A stretch of 40,113 nucleotides of DNA from an uncultured Alistipes sp. Lineage in GTDB: Bacteria; Bacteroidota; Bacteroidia; Bacteroidales; Rikenellaceae. The first letter of the stretch is position 1. The number at the start of each line of letters is the position of its first letter. Location of the stretch: NCBI GenBank assembly GCA_900768015.1, contig CAAGBI010000011.1:1-40113 (forward strand), read 5' to 3'. A program made the position numbers and the translations under genes. The notes under the pieces were generated by a model. It was not told the origin of the DNA. It searched no databases and saw nothing but the letters and a program-made list of their open reading frames with translations. Positions 1-8,233 of the stretch are shown here, piece after piece.

Positions 1-19
1 ACGTGTGCTCTTCCGATCT
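1..19. other. Illumina adapter remnant at contig end
   Basis: The first 19 bases match the 3' end of the standard TruSeq read-2 adapter, the segment ending in CTCTTCCGATCT. Immediately after it the lpxD reading frame runs on normally. This is sequencing or assembly contamination, not biology; bases 1-19 should be trimmed. Confidence 0.95.
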
Positions 20-855
20 ATGTGGTCTGCAAAGCCCACCTGACCACCTACGAAGCAGTTTGAGCCAATCTTTGTTGTACCAGCGATACCCACCTGCGCA
101 GACATTACGGTGTTAGAGCCAATCTGCACATTGTGGCCAACCTGAATAAGGTTGTCGAGCTTAACACCCGAGCGGATGATTGTAGAGTCGGTCTTAGCGC
201 GGTCAACGCAAGTGTTTGCACCGAGCTCAACATTATCCTCTATTATAACATTACCCAACTGGGGAATCTTTGCAAATGTGCCATCTGCCTTGGGTGCGAA
301 GCCGAAGCCGTCAGCGCCGATAACGACACCTGCGTGGATGATACAGTTCTTACCCACAACGCAGCCCTCGTAAATCTTTACACCTGGGTAGAGCTTTGTG
401 CCCTCGCCGATGGTCACATTGTCACCGATGTAGCACTGGGGATAGATCTGCACATTAGCACCAATCTTCGCTGTGCCCTCAACAACTGCAAAGTCGCCAA
501 CGAAGCAACCCTCGCCAAGCTCTGCACCCTCGTGAATTGAGGCGAGCTTCGAGATGCCCGTCTTGCGGGGGCGTGTAGCGTTGTACATCTCAAGGAGGTT
601 GAGCACACACTCGCCGACATTCTCCACCTTGATAAGCGTAGTCTTAACCTCCTCCTTGGGCTCGAAGGTACTGTCTACTAGAACGATAGATGCCTCTGTC
701 GTATAGAGATACTGCTCATATTTGGGATTTGTAAGGTAGGCCAACGAACCAGCCTTACCGCCATCGATAGATGAAACTGTTGAAACTGTGGCGTTCTTGT
801 CGCCCACGATTGTGCCGTTAAGCAATCCGGCAATCATCTCTGCTGTAAACTGCAT
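20..855 (-). CDS. lpxD: UDP-3-O-acylglucosamine N-acyltransferase LpxD (3' end missing)
   Basis: Partial gene read from ATG at 855; about 278 codons are present and the C-terminus is lost at the contig edge (family length about 340 residues). LpxD adds the second acyl chain, from acyl-ACP, to UDP-3-O-acylglucosamine in lipid A synthesis in the cytoplasm. The N-terminal domain (residues about 1-100) has the LpxD-type SLAYLTNPKYE stretch. It is followed by a left-handed beta helix of hexapeptide repeats, with the hallmark GADGFGFAP loop, then VDRAKTDSTIIRSGVKLDNLIQVGHN and GGQVGFADH. It starts 17 nt after the coaD stop, so the two are probably cotranscribed. Many Bacteroidales fuse or follow lpxD with lpxC; this cannot be seen here. 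Confidence 0.95.
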
Positions 856-872
856 GATATTATTGATTTTAG

Positions 873-1355
873 TTATTCTTCAAAGTTTAGGTAGTCGTCA
901 AGCGCTATGCCCTCAGGTAGTAAGCCCTCGACATCGCGACCAAAGGCGTGCAACTCGCGCACGAGCGACGAACTGATATGCTCAACCTCAACGGGGACAA
1001 GCACGATAACGGTCGACAAATCCTTGTAAGCAAACCTGTTAGCATTGGCTATTGTGCGCTCATAGTCGAAATCGGTCATGTTACGCACGCTACGCACGAT
1101 GGCCGTAGCACCCACACGACGCGCCTCGTCGCCCGTAAGTGTGGTGTAGGTCGTAACCTCCACGCGAGGGTTATCTTTGTAGACCCTCTCGATGAGTGCC
1201 TTACGCGCCTCAACCGTGAGAAAACCACGCTTTTGGATGTTGTGACCGATGGCCACAACAACCCTATCGAAGAGCTTCAGTGCCTCCTCAACAACTGCCT
1301 CATGGCCCTTTGTAAAGGGATCGAACGACCCAGGGAATATTGCAACTCGCTGCAT
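873..1355 (-). CDS. coaD: Phosphopantetheine adenylyltransferase CoaD
   Basis: 160-residue enzyme that transfers AMP from ATP to 4'-phosphopantetheine, the penultimate step of coenzyme A synthesis. The nucleotidyltransferase motif GSFDPFTKGH is at residues 9-18 (catalytic His18). The ISSSLVREL motif, at about residues 127-135, is the family's C-terminal signature. A longer frame begins at 1379, but that ATG overlaps the promoter box TATCTTTGC (1376-1384). The ATG at 1355 lies just downstream of the expected transcription start and directly precedes the conserved beta strand, so I chose it. lpxD follows 17 nt downstream. Confidence 0.95.
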   Translation of the reverse strand: MQRVAIFPGSFDPFTKGHEAVVEEALKLFDRVVVAIGHNIQKRGFLTVEARKALIERVYKDNPRVEVTTYTTLTGDEARRVGATAIVRSVRNMTDFDYERTIANANRFAYKDLSTVIVLVPVEVEHISSSLVRELHAFGRDVEGLLPEGIALDDYLNFEE

Positions 1356-1375
1356 ACCTATGTTATATATAGTTT

Positions 1376-1384
1376 GCAAAGATA
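1376..1384 (-). promoter_or_regulatory. coaD-lpxD promoter, -7 box
   Basis: On the minus strand this reads TATCTTTGC, a match to the Bacteroidota -7 consensus TAnnTTTG. Transcription should begin at about 1369, giving a leader of about 14 nt to the coaD ATG at 1355. I see no clear -33 TTTG at the ideal spacing. Confidence 0.7.
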
Positions 1385-1460
1385 GTAAAAAAACACAATA
1401 TTGGTATATTTATCCCCACAAATAGTATCATTTATACATGATTTCTAACGAAACAGGAAT

Positions 1461-1498
1461 AAAAAAGAGGTCATCCAACTCTGCGTTGAACAACCTCC
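1461..1498 (-). terminator. Intrinsic terminator after the LpxL-type gene
   Basis: Read on the minus strand, GAGGTTGTTCAAC pairs (with G-U wobbles) with GTTGGATGACCTC across a GCAGA loop and runs into six U residues. It lies 26 nt past the acyltransferase stop. Confidence 0.85.
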
Positions 1499-1523
1499 CA
1501 CATCTTTTTAAGTATGCAGCGCC

Positions 1524-2483
1524 CTAACTCTTTGCGCTATCTGTCACCTTGCCGAAGCGACGCATCTGCGTCTCGGGGCTATGCTTCCAGCGGTTGTGCG
1601 ACCACAGCCACAACTCGGGGCGCTCCTTAATCATGCGCTCCAAAGCCGCGGCATAGCGGCGCGTAATCTCCATTGGCTCAACATCCTCGACACCATCATA
1701 CAACTCGTCGAAGCGTATCTCGTAATATCCCGCCCTAACGCGCTCGATATGAACAAAGTAGATTGGCATTTTGAAGCGCAGAGCAATCTTCTCACTACCC
1801 CCAATAAAGGTGGTTTTGCGATTTAGGAAGTCAACCCATTCACTATCTTCGCGGAGGCGTGTTGCCTGATCCGAAATCAGTCCAAGCACCGTGCTATACT
1901 TGTCGCTGCGCGTCCTCATATACACACGCAAGGTCTCCTTCATCGGTACCTGATGATAGTTGGGGGCGTAGGCGCGTAGGCGGCGGTAGAAGTGCTCAAA
2001 AACGACACTCTTGAGCGTGTGGTAGACACCCAAAAATTGTCCCTCGCTATCCTCCAGACTCCACAGCGGGAAGTACTCCCAGCAGCCGTAGTGCGAGGCC
2101 ATAGCTATCCAGTCGCGACCCTTGGTACGCGCAAGGTGCTCATCGCGATTTACCCAATTTACATGGCTCAACTCACCACGGCGCTTTGCTCCCGCTAAGC
2201 AGACAGTGTCTACGATAACCTCGGCAAGCATTGAGTATGAGCCATCTACTATATGCTTAATCTCCCTCTCGCTCTTCTCGGGGAAGGAGCCACGAATATT
2301 GCGATAGACAACCTTACGACGATAGCGCAATAGGCGTAGCACGGCATATACAAATGGCTTGAATACACCATAGCGGAACCAGCGTGGCATATATCCGATA
2401 ATACAGCAACACACCCACAGCAATTCGAGTGCAAGTCGCTGATACCAACGCAAGCTATCGTTATTATTTGAGTTTGTACTCAT
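1524..2483 (-). CDS. Lipid A biosynthesis lauroyl/myristoyl acyltransferase (LpxL/HtrB family)
   Basis: 319-residue inner-membrane acyltransferase of the LPLAT superfamily, expected to add secondary acyl chains to lipid A. A hydrophobic anchor follows the N-terminus (about residues 17-32). The catalytic H-X4-E motif is HYGCWE at residues 131-136. The C-terminal LWLWSHNRWKH stretch is the family's conserved WSHxRWK region. Length is typical. It has its own promoter and terminator and is transcribed away from lnt. Which acyl chain it transfers cannot be told from sequence, and amino-acid N-acyltransferases of the same fold remain an alternative. Confidence 0.88.
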   Translation of the reverse strand: MSTNSNNNDSLRWYQRLALELLWVCCCIIGYMPRWFRYGVFKPFVYAVLRLLRYRRKVVYRNIRGSFPEKSEREIKHIVDGSYSMLAEVIVDTVCLAGAKRRGELSHVNWVNRDEHLARTKGRDWIAMASHYGCWEYFPLWSLEDSEGQFLGVYHTLKSVVFEHFYRRLRAYAPNYHQVPMKETLRVYMRTRSDKYSTVLGLISDQATRLREDSEWVDFLNRKTTFIGGSEKIALRFKMPIYFVHIERVRAGYYEIRFDELYDGVEDVEPMEITRRYAAALERMIKERPELWLWSHNRWKHSPETQMRRFGKVTDSAKS

Positions 2484-2520
2484 CTCTCTCTTCTTATTAT
2501 TGGGCTGGTGGATTGATTTA

Positions 2521-2552
2521 CAAATATAGCGTAAAAATGTCGTTCCTCCAAA
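2521..2552 (-). promoter_or_regulatory. Promoter of the LpxL-type gene
   Basis: The minus strand shows TTTG (2549-2552), 20 nt, then TATATTTG (2521-2528), a full match to the Bacteroidota sigma-ABfr promoter. The transcript would start near 2514, about 30 nt before the ATG at 2483. Confidence 0.8.
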
Positions 2553-2660
2553 TTTTATTCCGCTATTATATGCTCAGCTCTCAAGACTCAATATGATTAC
2601 CCGCTACATAGTACAGAGATAGGAATTCTCTTTTTTTTCGATAAACTCTCACATTGAAGG

Positions 2661-2690
2661 TTGATATTTGACGAATGTTTACTACTTTTG
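2661..2690 (+). promoter_or_regulatory. lnt-folC promoter
   Basis: TTG at 2661-2663, a 19-nt spacer, then TACTTTTG at 2683-2690. The predicted transcription start, near 2697, lies downstream of the first in-frame ATG (2675). This argues that lnt starts at 2723 or 2744. Confidence 0.65.
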
Positions 2691-2722
2691 TAGGGTGTAT
2701 AGTGGTGAAAAGTGCGCCACGC

Positions 2723-4327
2723 ATGATAAATTTTTTTAATGTGATGAAGTGTACAAAGACCTGGCAGCGACTCGTTGCCGTGCTTATATCGGTTATACTA
2801 CTGAGCCTCGGATGGTTGGGCCTTAGCGGCATCGGCCTACTCGTAGCACTTATTCCCCTGCTTATCATCAGCGAGAGCTATAGCGACTCCACTCGCGACT
2901 GGTGGCGTATGTGCGGCTGGGCAGCGCTCACCTTCCTCGCGTGGAGCGTCTCGACCATTTGGTGGGTGTGGAATGCTGCGCCCATCGGCGTCTTCACCGC
3001 CAGCATCGTGGGCTCGTTCTACAACCTCTGTGGCGTGATGGTCTACCACTACACCTCGAAACGCGCAAAGCGTGCCCTGGCATACACACTCCTTGTGACC
3101 ATATGGCTCGCTACGGAGTGGGCATACAACTCTGCCGAGGTGATGACCTTCCCATGGTTGCTCCTTGGCCACGGCTTCTCGGGGGATATATGGGCGGTGC
3201 AGTGGTACGAATACACCGGCATCTTTGGCGGAACACTCTGGGCGCTATGCTCCAATGTCGCTATCTTCGAGGCCGTGCGCACACGCCAACCACGCAGAAT
3301 ACTCTTGGCAAGCGCCATCGTCATCATCCCGATAATCATCTCGTTATCACTCTATTGGAGCTACGAGCCATCTGAGCGCAGTGTGAAAATTTCGGTTGTT
3401 CAGCCCAATGTCCCCTGTTATGATGATGAGCGCGAGGCCGCCGACATGATGGACCCCACGGCGACAGTTATCGAACTTATGAACGAGGTCCCCGAGGAGG
3501 CTAAATTCGTGCTTTTGCCCGAGTCGTCCCTCGCCTACATACCCTCAATTGGCACCGTGGATGAGGGCTCAACAGAGTTCTACGCACCACTATTTAGGCG
3601 CTTGCGCGGCTCGAACGACGACATGAAGCTAATCACTGGAGCATCCACCGTACGCTACTATGGCGATGTGGAGGCTACCGAGACGGCACGCAAGAGCGAC
3701 TTCGGCTACTACGACCTCTTCAACTCGGCGCTCCTTGTGGATGCTGAGGGCGATGTCGAGCAGATATACCACAAGCAGAAACTCGTTATTGGCGTTGAGG
3801 CCATACCCTTCCGTAATCTCTTGAAGAACTTTAAGGTCGATCTTGGTGGCGTCTCAGGCCAGTTGGGCTGGGGCGAGCAGCACATAGTCTTCGGAAATGG
3901 CGAGGCTAAGGTAGGCCCCGCGATATGCTACGAGGGCCTCTATGGCAACCACTTCGCAGGCTTCGCACGCGAGGGTGCCGAGGCTATGGCGGTGCTCTCG
4001 AACGACGGCTGGTGGGGCGACACCCCTGGCCACAGACGCCTCTTCGACTTCTGCCGCCTACGCGCCATCGAGACACGCCGTGGCGTTGCGCGCAGTGCCA
4101 ACACGGGCATTTCGGGCTTCATATCTCCTCGTGGCGAGGTTATTGGAGAGCGCTTGGAGTGGGATGAGCGTGGCGTGCTTACGCAGGATGTGGAACTACG
4201 CAACGATGTGACATTCTATATGATGTATGGTGACTGGGTGGCACGCATAGCCACATACATCGCTGCAATGGCACTACTCTACTATGTTGCATATCGCACC
4301 AAGCGCCGCAACCACCTTGTTGATTAA
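2723..4327 (+). CDS. lnt: Apolipoprotein N-acyltransferase Lnt
   Basis: Inner-membrane enzyme that N-acylates the N-terminal cysteine of lipoproteins, the last step of lipoprotein maturation. About six hydrophobic segments fill the N-terminal 215 residues, followed by a periplasmic CN-hydrolase domain and a final transmembrane helix. The catalytic triad is visible as Glu in LLPESS, Lys in YHKQKL and Cys in AICYE (residues about 267, 351 and 402 from this start). A longer frame opens at 2675, but that ATG precedes the predicted transcription start; 2723 or 2744 is more likely. folC follows 18 nt downstream. The window encodes several SPII lipoproteins that would be substrates. Confidence 0.93.
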   Translation: MINFFNVMKCTKTWQRLVAVLISVILLSLGWLGLSGIGLLVALIPLLIISESYSDSTRDWWRMCGWAALTFLAWSVSTIWWVWNAAPIGVFTASIVGSFYNLCGVMVYHYTSKRAKRALAYTLLVTIWLATEWAYNSAEVMTFPWLLLGHGFSGDIWAVQWYEYTGIFGGTLWALCSNVAIFEAVRTRQPRRILLASAIVIIPIIISLSLYWSYEPSERSVKISVVQPNVPCYDDEREAADMMDPTATVIELMNEVPEEAKFVLLPESSLAYIPSIGTVDEGSTEFYAPLFRRLRGSNDDMKLITGASTVRYYGDVEATETARKSDFGYYDLFNSALLVDAEGDVEQIYHKQKLVIGVEAIPFRNLLKNFKVDLGGVSGQLGWGEQHIVFGNGEAKVGPAICYEGLYGNHFAGFAREGAEAMAVLSNDGWWGDTPGHRRLFDFCRLRAIETRRGVARSANTGISGFISPRGEVIGERLEWDERGVLTQDVELRNDVTFYMMYGDWVARIATYIAAMALLYYVAYRTKRRNHLVD

Positions 4328-4345
4328 CCCCTAATAAAATATAGT

Positions 4346-5635
4346 ATGAACTACTCACAGACACTCGAATTTCTATTCACTTCTATGCCGTCGTTCCAGC
4401 GTGTTGGTGGCGACGCCTATAAGCCAGGATTGGAGCGTATAGCCTCTTTCTGCCAGCATATCGGCAACCCACAGCGCAACTACTACACTATCCATGTTGC
4501 GGGAACCAACGGAAAGGGCTCTGTATCACATATGCTTGCATCAATTCTCCGCGAGGCGGGCTACCGCACAGGCCTCTTCACCTCGCCACACCTCACCGAC
4601 TTCCGCGAGCGCATCCGCGTAGATGGCGAGATGATACCTAAGCAGAAGGTGGTAAACTTCGTAGATAAGCACCAGGATAAGATGAAGGAGCTCGACCTCT
4701 CGTTCTTCGAGATGACGGCAGCCATGGCCTTCGACTACTTCGACCAGAGCGATGTCGAGGTGGCAGTTATTGAGACAGGCCTCGGTGGTCGCCTCGATGC
4801 CACAAACCTCATCACGCCCATACTCAGCATCGTAACCAATGTGAGCTTCGACCACACCGAGTTCCTCGGCGAGACAATCGAGAAGATTGCGGCCGAGAAG
4901 GCGGGCATCATAAAGAAGAGCATCCCCATCATCGTGGGTCAGCACTCCGAAGCCTACGACAAGGTATTCGCCGAGCGCGCTGCGGAGCTTAACTCGCGCA
5001 TCATCTTTGCCGAGGATGAGTGGCGACTCAATGGCGTTGAGCACTTCGACGATGATAACCAGCACTTTAGCCTCACACGCATGCGCGACGACAGAGGCTA
5101 TGAGCTCGACATCGACCTCCTTGGCGACTACCAGCGTCACAACATCGTTACCGCATGTGCCGCTGCCGATTACCTCGCTGAGCATACACCCCTCACAATC
5201 TCGCGCCGCGCCCTCCGCGAGGGTCTTCAGGTTGCTGCAGCCTCGACAGGTCTTGCAGGTCGCTGGCAGGTGCTCTCTCGCGAGCCATACACCGTATGCG
5301 ACACAGGCCACAACGCAGATGGCATACGCTTCGTAGCTGAGCAGCTCGCAAACCTCGAGTGCGACCGTCTCTATGCCGTGATGGGCTTCGCCCGCGAGAA
5401 GGAGTTATCAAAAATTCTGGCTTTGCTACCCTCAAAGGCTCACTATATCTTTACTCGCGCAAACATCGAGCGTGCCCGCGCCATCGAGGATATTGCAGCC
5501 GAGGCTACAAAGTTGGGCCTCGACTTCGAGACAGCACCCTCGGTTAAGGAGGCCGTGGAGCGTGCGCGCAGCCTGGCTCTGCCCAACGACGCAATCTTTA
5601 TCGGCGGTAGCAACTATGTGATTGCCGAGATATAA
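4346..5635 (+). CDS. folC: Folylpolyglutamate synthase / dihydrofolate synthase
   Basis: 429-residue Mur-ligase-fold enzyme that ATP-dependently adds glutamate to dihydropteroate or folates. The P-loop AGTNGKGS is at residues about 52-59. GLGGRLDATN is the family's second ATP/Mg signature, and the C-terminal domain carries DTGHNADG. Length is normal. It follows lnt by 18 nt with no promoter between, and ends at a strong terminator. Sequence does not distinguish a bifunctional enzyme from a monofunctional one, but bacteria with a single folC usually have the bifunctional form. Confidence 0.95.
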   Translation: MNYSQTLEFLFTSMPSFQRVGGDAYKPGLERIASFCQHIGNPQRNYYTIHVAGTNGKGSVSHMLASILREAGYRTGLFTSPHLTDFRERIRVDGEMIPKQKVVNFVDKHQDKMKELDLSFFEMTAAMAFDYFDQSDVEVAVIETGLGGRLDATNLITPILSIVTNVSFDHTEFLGETIEKIAAEKAGIIKKSIPIIVGQHSEAYDKVFAERAAELNSRIIFAEDEWRLNGVEHFDDDNQHFSLTRMRDDRGYELDIDLLGDYQRHNIVTACAAADYLAEHTPLTISRRALREGLQVAAASTGLAGRWQVLSREPYTVCDTGHNADGIRFVAEQLANLECDRLYAVMGFAREKELSKILALLPSKAHYIFTRANIERARAIEDIAAEATKLGLDFETAPSVKEAVERARSLALPNDAIFIGGSNYVIAEI

Positions 5636-5651
5636 ACTCCTATAAAAACAA

Positions 5652-5687
5652 CGAGAGGGTGCCCACATGGACACCCAATCGTTTTTT
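5652..5687. terminator. Terminator between folC and the convergent small gene
   Basis: GGGTG and CACCC arms, extended by CGA/TCG, surround a short loop and are followed by T6 on the plus strand. On the minus strand a T5 run also follows, so it may serve both converging genes. Confidence 0.8.
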
Positions 5688-5690
5688 ACT

Positions 5691-6074
5691 CTACAAGGAT
5701 AGCTCGATGTTCTCGCCAGACCACTGGTTGACCTCCACCCTCTTGCGATAGGCCTGCTCCGCGCCATGCAACACCTCGACAACCATCTCAAAGGGTTTGG
5801 CCTCCGCAACATCCGCGGTCATGGGTAGCGTGTGTGGCATTACATATATATATAAGGTAAGCGCCGTTGCCTCCTGGGTGCGAAGCTCCACCCTGCGGTT
5901 GGCGTTGTAGCCTCGCGGTATCTCCTTTAGTTCAGCGCCCACGGGGGCAATCTCCGAGGAGTGCTTCAGGAATTCCACCTCCTGGCCATCGCGCAAAACG
6001 CTGCACATAACGACGATATTATAGCGCCAAAGCTCCGAAAAATCGCTATCCAAAATTATGGTATAAGGTTGCAT
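5691..6074 (-). CDS. Small protein of unknown function
   Basis: 127 residues; I do not recognise the family. It has no signal peptide, no membrane segment and no obvious catalytic motif. The pattern of alternating hydrophobic residues (TIILDSD, NIVVMCSVL, LTLYIYVMP, FEMVVEVLHG) suggests a mostly beta fold, and it is unusually rich in Glu and Val. A GTG at 6077 precedes the ATG at 6074, and the ATG is preferred. It has its own TATTTTTG promoter box and sits alone between folC and the DUF177 gene, so it is a genuine single-gene transcript. Its function is unknown. Confidence 0.6.
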   Translation of the reverse strand: MQPYTIILDSDFSELWRYNIVVMCSVLRDGQEVEFLKHSSEIAPVGAELKEIPRGYNANRRVELRTQEATALTLYIYVMPHTLPMTADVAEAKPFEMVVEVLHGAEQAYRKRVEVNQWSGENIELSL

Positions 6075-6102
6075 CACAAAAAAATTCTATGTTTTTCTGC
6101 TA

Positions 6103-6110
6103 CAAAAATA
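6103..6110 (-). promoter_or_regulatory. -7 box of the small unknown gene
   Basis: The minus strand reads TATTTTTG, matching TAnnTTTG, 28 nt before the ATG at 6074. Confidence 0.6.
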
Positions 6111-6117
6111 GTAATAA

Positions 6118-6150
6118 TTTGCAGATTTTAGTTTTTTATCGTAAATTTGC
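6118..6150 (+). promoter_or_regulatory. Promoter of the DUF177-rpmF transcript
   Basis: TTTG (6118-6121), 20 nt, then TAAATTTGC (6142-6150): an ideal Bacteroidota promoter. Its start site, near 6157, excludes the upstream TTG at 6147 as a start codon and supports the ATG at 6168. Confidence 0.85.
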
Positions 6151-6167
6151 AGACTATTTGTGCTGAA

Positions 6168-6728
6168 ATGGAGCAAATTGGATTGTATACAATAGCCTAT
6201 AAGGGGCTAAAGAATGGTGAGCACACCTTTGATTTTCAGGTAGATAACAAGCTTTTCGAGGCTTTCGAGACCGAGGAGATCAAGGGCGGTGACTGCAATG
6301 TGCGTGCTAACCTCGTGCGCAGCGAGTCGATGTTGGAGCTAAACATCACCATCGAGGGTGAGGTAATTTGCGAGTGCGACCGCTGTCTTGAGGATTGCCC
6401 AATTGCTATTGACTATGAGGGAGACCTCGTTGTTAAGTTCTCGGATGAGACCGACTACTACGATGGCGATGTGATGTGGATATCGCCCGCCGACGATGTT
6501 CTTGACCTCACACAGTACATCTACGAGAGCATCGTACTCTCGCTTCCCTACAGCCGCGTGCATGAGGAGGGCGAGTGTAACCCCGAGATGTTGGCTTCGT
6601 TCACCGAGATTTCGGAGGAGGAGCTCGAGGCACTCGAGGCTCAGGCCGAGGAGAGCGATGTTGTGGGACTTGACGACTACAACAAGTCGGTACTCGAGGC
6701 GCTCAAGAGCCAGATGCAGGAGAAATAG
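6168..6728 (+). CDS. DUF177 / YceD family protein (23S rRNA accumulation)
   Basis: 186-residue acidic protein of the YceD/DUF177 family, whose bacterial and plant members are linked to 23S rRNA accumulation and large-subunit assembly. The diagnostic cysteine cluster CECDRCLED is at residues 68-76, followed by the DxxxDLTQYIYESIVLSLP region. The acidic C-terminal tail is typical. It is encoded directly upstream of rpmF (L32), the classic neighbourhood of this family, and is probably cotranscribed with it (85-nt gap, no terminator seen). The start was chosen from the promoter position. The biochemical role is inferred from the family. Confidence 0.88.
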   Translation: MEQIGLYTIAYKGLKNGEHTFDFQVDNKLFEAFETEEIKGGDCNVRANLVRSESMLELNITIEGEVICECDRCLEDCPIAIDYEGDLVVKFSDETDYYDGDVMWISPADDVLDLTQYIYESIVLSLPYSRVHEEGECNPEMLASFTEISEEELEALEAQAEESDVVGLDDYNKSVLEALKSQMQEK

Positions 6729-6813
6729 TAAGAAATGGGTTCGAGTGGTGGCTTATCCGTCGGGTTACCGCAAGAACAAAAGAAACATAAATACTTAAAA
6801 ATTATATTGTAAA

Positions 6814-6999
6814 ATGGCACATCCTAAACACAAAGTCTCTTCTACACGTCGAGACAAGAGAAGAACTCACTACAAGGCTGTTGTTCCTACTGTAGTAAAC
6901 TGCTCAAACTGCGGTTCAGCAGTACTCTACCACCGCGTATGCCCCGAGTGCGGCTTCTACCGCGGTAAGCTCGCTATCGAGAAGAAGGTTGCTGAGTAG
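6814..6999 (+). CDS. rpmF: 50S ribosomal protein L32
   Basis: 61-residue large-subunit protein. It begins MAHPKHKVSSTRRDKRR, with the conserved basic N-terminus. A zinc ribbon follows, with two CxxC pairs (CSNC and CPEC, about residues 29-32 and 44-47). A strong terminator follows 15 nt after the stop, separating it from plsX in this genome. Confidence 0.97.
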   Translation: MAHPKHKVSSTRRDKRRTHYKAVVPTVVNCSNCGSAVLYHRVCPECGFYRGKLAIEKKVAE

Positions 7000-7013
7000 T
7001 CTTCAAAGTTCAC

Positions 7014-7049
7014 AAAGAGCACACCGCGAAAGTGGTAGTGCTCTTTTTT
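7014..7049 (+). terminator. Terminator after rpmF
   Basis: AAAGAGCAC pairs with GTGCTCTTT around a 15-nt loop and is followed by a T6 run. Confidence 0.88.
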
Positions 7050-7055
7050 GTATCC

Positions 7056-7107
7056 ATGTGAGTAGACTCCCCTACGCTCACCTTAACGGGGACTGAACCT
7101 AAGTCCC
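7056..7107 (+). promoter_or_regulatory. Structured segment between rpmF terminator and plsX
   Basis: Between the rpmF terminator and the plsX ATG at 7124 lie overlapping inverted repeats. GTGAG (7058-7062) pairs with CTCAC (7077-7081). CCCC (7069-7072) can pair with GGGG (7088-7091). GGGACT (7089-7094) pairs with AGTCCC (7102-7107). No recognisable promoter box is present here. Role unknown; it could be an RNA leader of plsX fed by read-through. Confidence 0.35.
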
Positions 7108-7123
7108 ACAACACCAAACTACT

Positions 7124-8170
7124 ATGATTAGAATCGGTATTGACGCCATGGGCGGCGACTTCGCACCAGAGGTTGCCATCGAGGGCGCTGTTATGTCTCT
7201 TAAGCTACTCGACAAGGAGAGCCGCATCGTACTCTATGGCGACGAGAAGCGCATCCGTGAGCTTATCAAGAAGCATGGCGCAAGCGAGAGTGACTTCGAC
7301 ATCGTGGCTACAACACAGGTTATCGAGATGGGCGACCACCCCGCAAAGGCCTTCATCGCAAAGCGCGACTCGAGCATGACACGCGGCTTCAACGACCTCG
7401 CAGAGGGTAAGATTGACGGCTTCGCAAGTGCTGGTTCGACAGGCGCAATGATGGTGGGTTCGATGCAGGTCATCAAGCCCATTGAGGGTGTTATCCGCCC
7501 CGTGCTCGCTACGCTCATCCCCACCGTTTCAGCGGAGAAGGGCATACAGCGCGCTGTGCTTATGGATGTAGGTCTCAATGTAGACGCCAAGCCCGAGGTA
7601 TTGGCACAGTATGGTTTGCTCGGCTCTATCTACGCCAAGTCGGCTCTCAACATGGAGAATCCCCGTGTTGCGTTGCTCAACATCGGCGAGGAGGAGGGCA
7701 AGGGTAATGCCCAGGCCAAGGCTACATACGACCTTATGAAGGAGGACAAGCGTTACAACTTCGTGGGCAATGTCGAGGCGTCGTACATCTTCACTGGCAA
7801 GATTGGCGATGTAGTGGTTGCAGATGCCTTCGTGGGCAACAGCCTCCTTAAGATGGCTGAGGCTCTCTACCGCATCAACTTCCGCCTCGGTGGTGGCAAA
7901 CCACGCTTCAAACTAATGCTTCGTTCTATCCTCGGCCGCATCATCCCAAAGCTCTACTGGCAGTATGACTTCTGGGATAATATGAACGCCGAGAGCGTTG
8001 GTGGCCTTCAGGTTATGGGTATCAACGCCCCCGTCATGATTGGCCACGGCAGCTCTTCACCACGCGCCATCTGCAGCATGATTCTCTCTATGGAGCGCGA
8101 CATCAAGAGTAACTTCCCCGCGAAGTTGCGCGAGGCACTCAAGGAGACACAGGCAAACACCGAAGCATAA
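7124..8170 (+). CDS. plsX: Phosphate acyltransferase PlsX
   Basis: 348-residue peripheral membrane enzyme that makes acyl-phosphate from acyl-ACP for the PlsY step of phospholipid synthesis. The N-terminal GIDAMGGDFAPE signature (residues 4-15) and the later VGFVGN/ASYIFTGKIGDVVVADAFVGNSLLK-type region are characteristic. Length is typical. DUF177-rpmF-plsX is a widely conserved order, usually continued by fabH. Here a terminator follows 15 nt after the stop and the next gene is a lipoprotein, so the fabH partner is not adjacent. Confidence 0.96.
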   Translation: MIRIGIDAMGGDFAPEVAIEGAVMSLKLLDKESRIVLYGDEKRIRELIKKHGASESDFDIVATTQVIEMGDHPAKAFIAKRDSSMTRGFNDLAEGKIDGFASAGSTGAMMVGSMQVIKPIEGVIRPVLATLIPTVSAEKGIQRAVLMDVGLNVDAKPEVLAQYGLLGSIYAKSALNMENPRVALLNIGEEEGKGNAQAKATYDLMKEDKRYNFVGNVEASYIFTGKIGDVVVADAFVGNSLLKMAEALYRINFRLGGGKPRFKLMLRSILGRIIPKLYWQYDFWDNMNAESVGGLQVMGINAPVMIGHGSSSPRAICSMILSMERDIKSNFPAKLREALKETQANTEA

Positions 8171-8184
8171 TTTCAAAACACAAG

Positions 8185-8218
8185 AAAGACTATTGCCTCT
8201 CGGGGTGATAGTCTTTTT
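8185..8218 (+). terminator. Terminator after plsX
   Basis: AAAGACTAT and ATAGTCTTT arms enclose 14 nt and end in T5. Confidence 0.85.
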
Positions 8219-8233
8219 ACCTAATGCACAACT

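Noticed and set aside
2581..2868. Minus-strand small gene upstream of the LpxL-type gene
   Set aside because: Overlaps the lnt promoter and 5' coding region antisense; no family match, and the LpxL gene has its own promoter at 2521-2552.
4541..5311. Minus-strand open frame of 256 codons over folC
   Set aside because: Shadow of folC, with no family signature and no promoter or terminator of its own.
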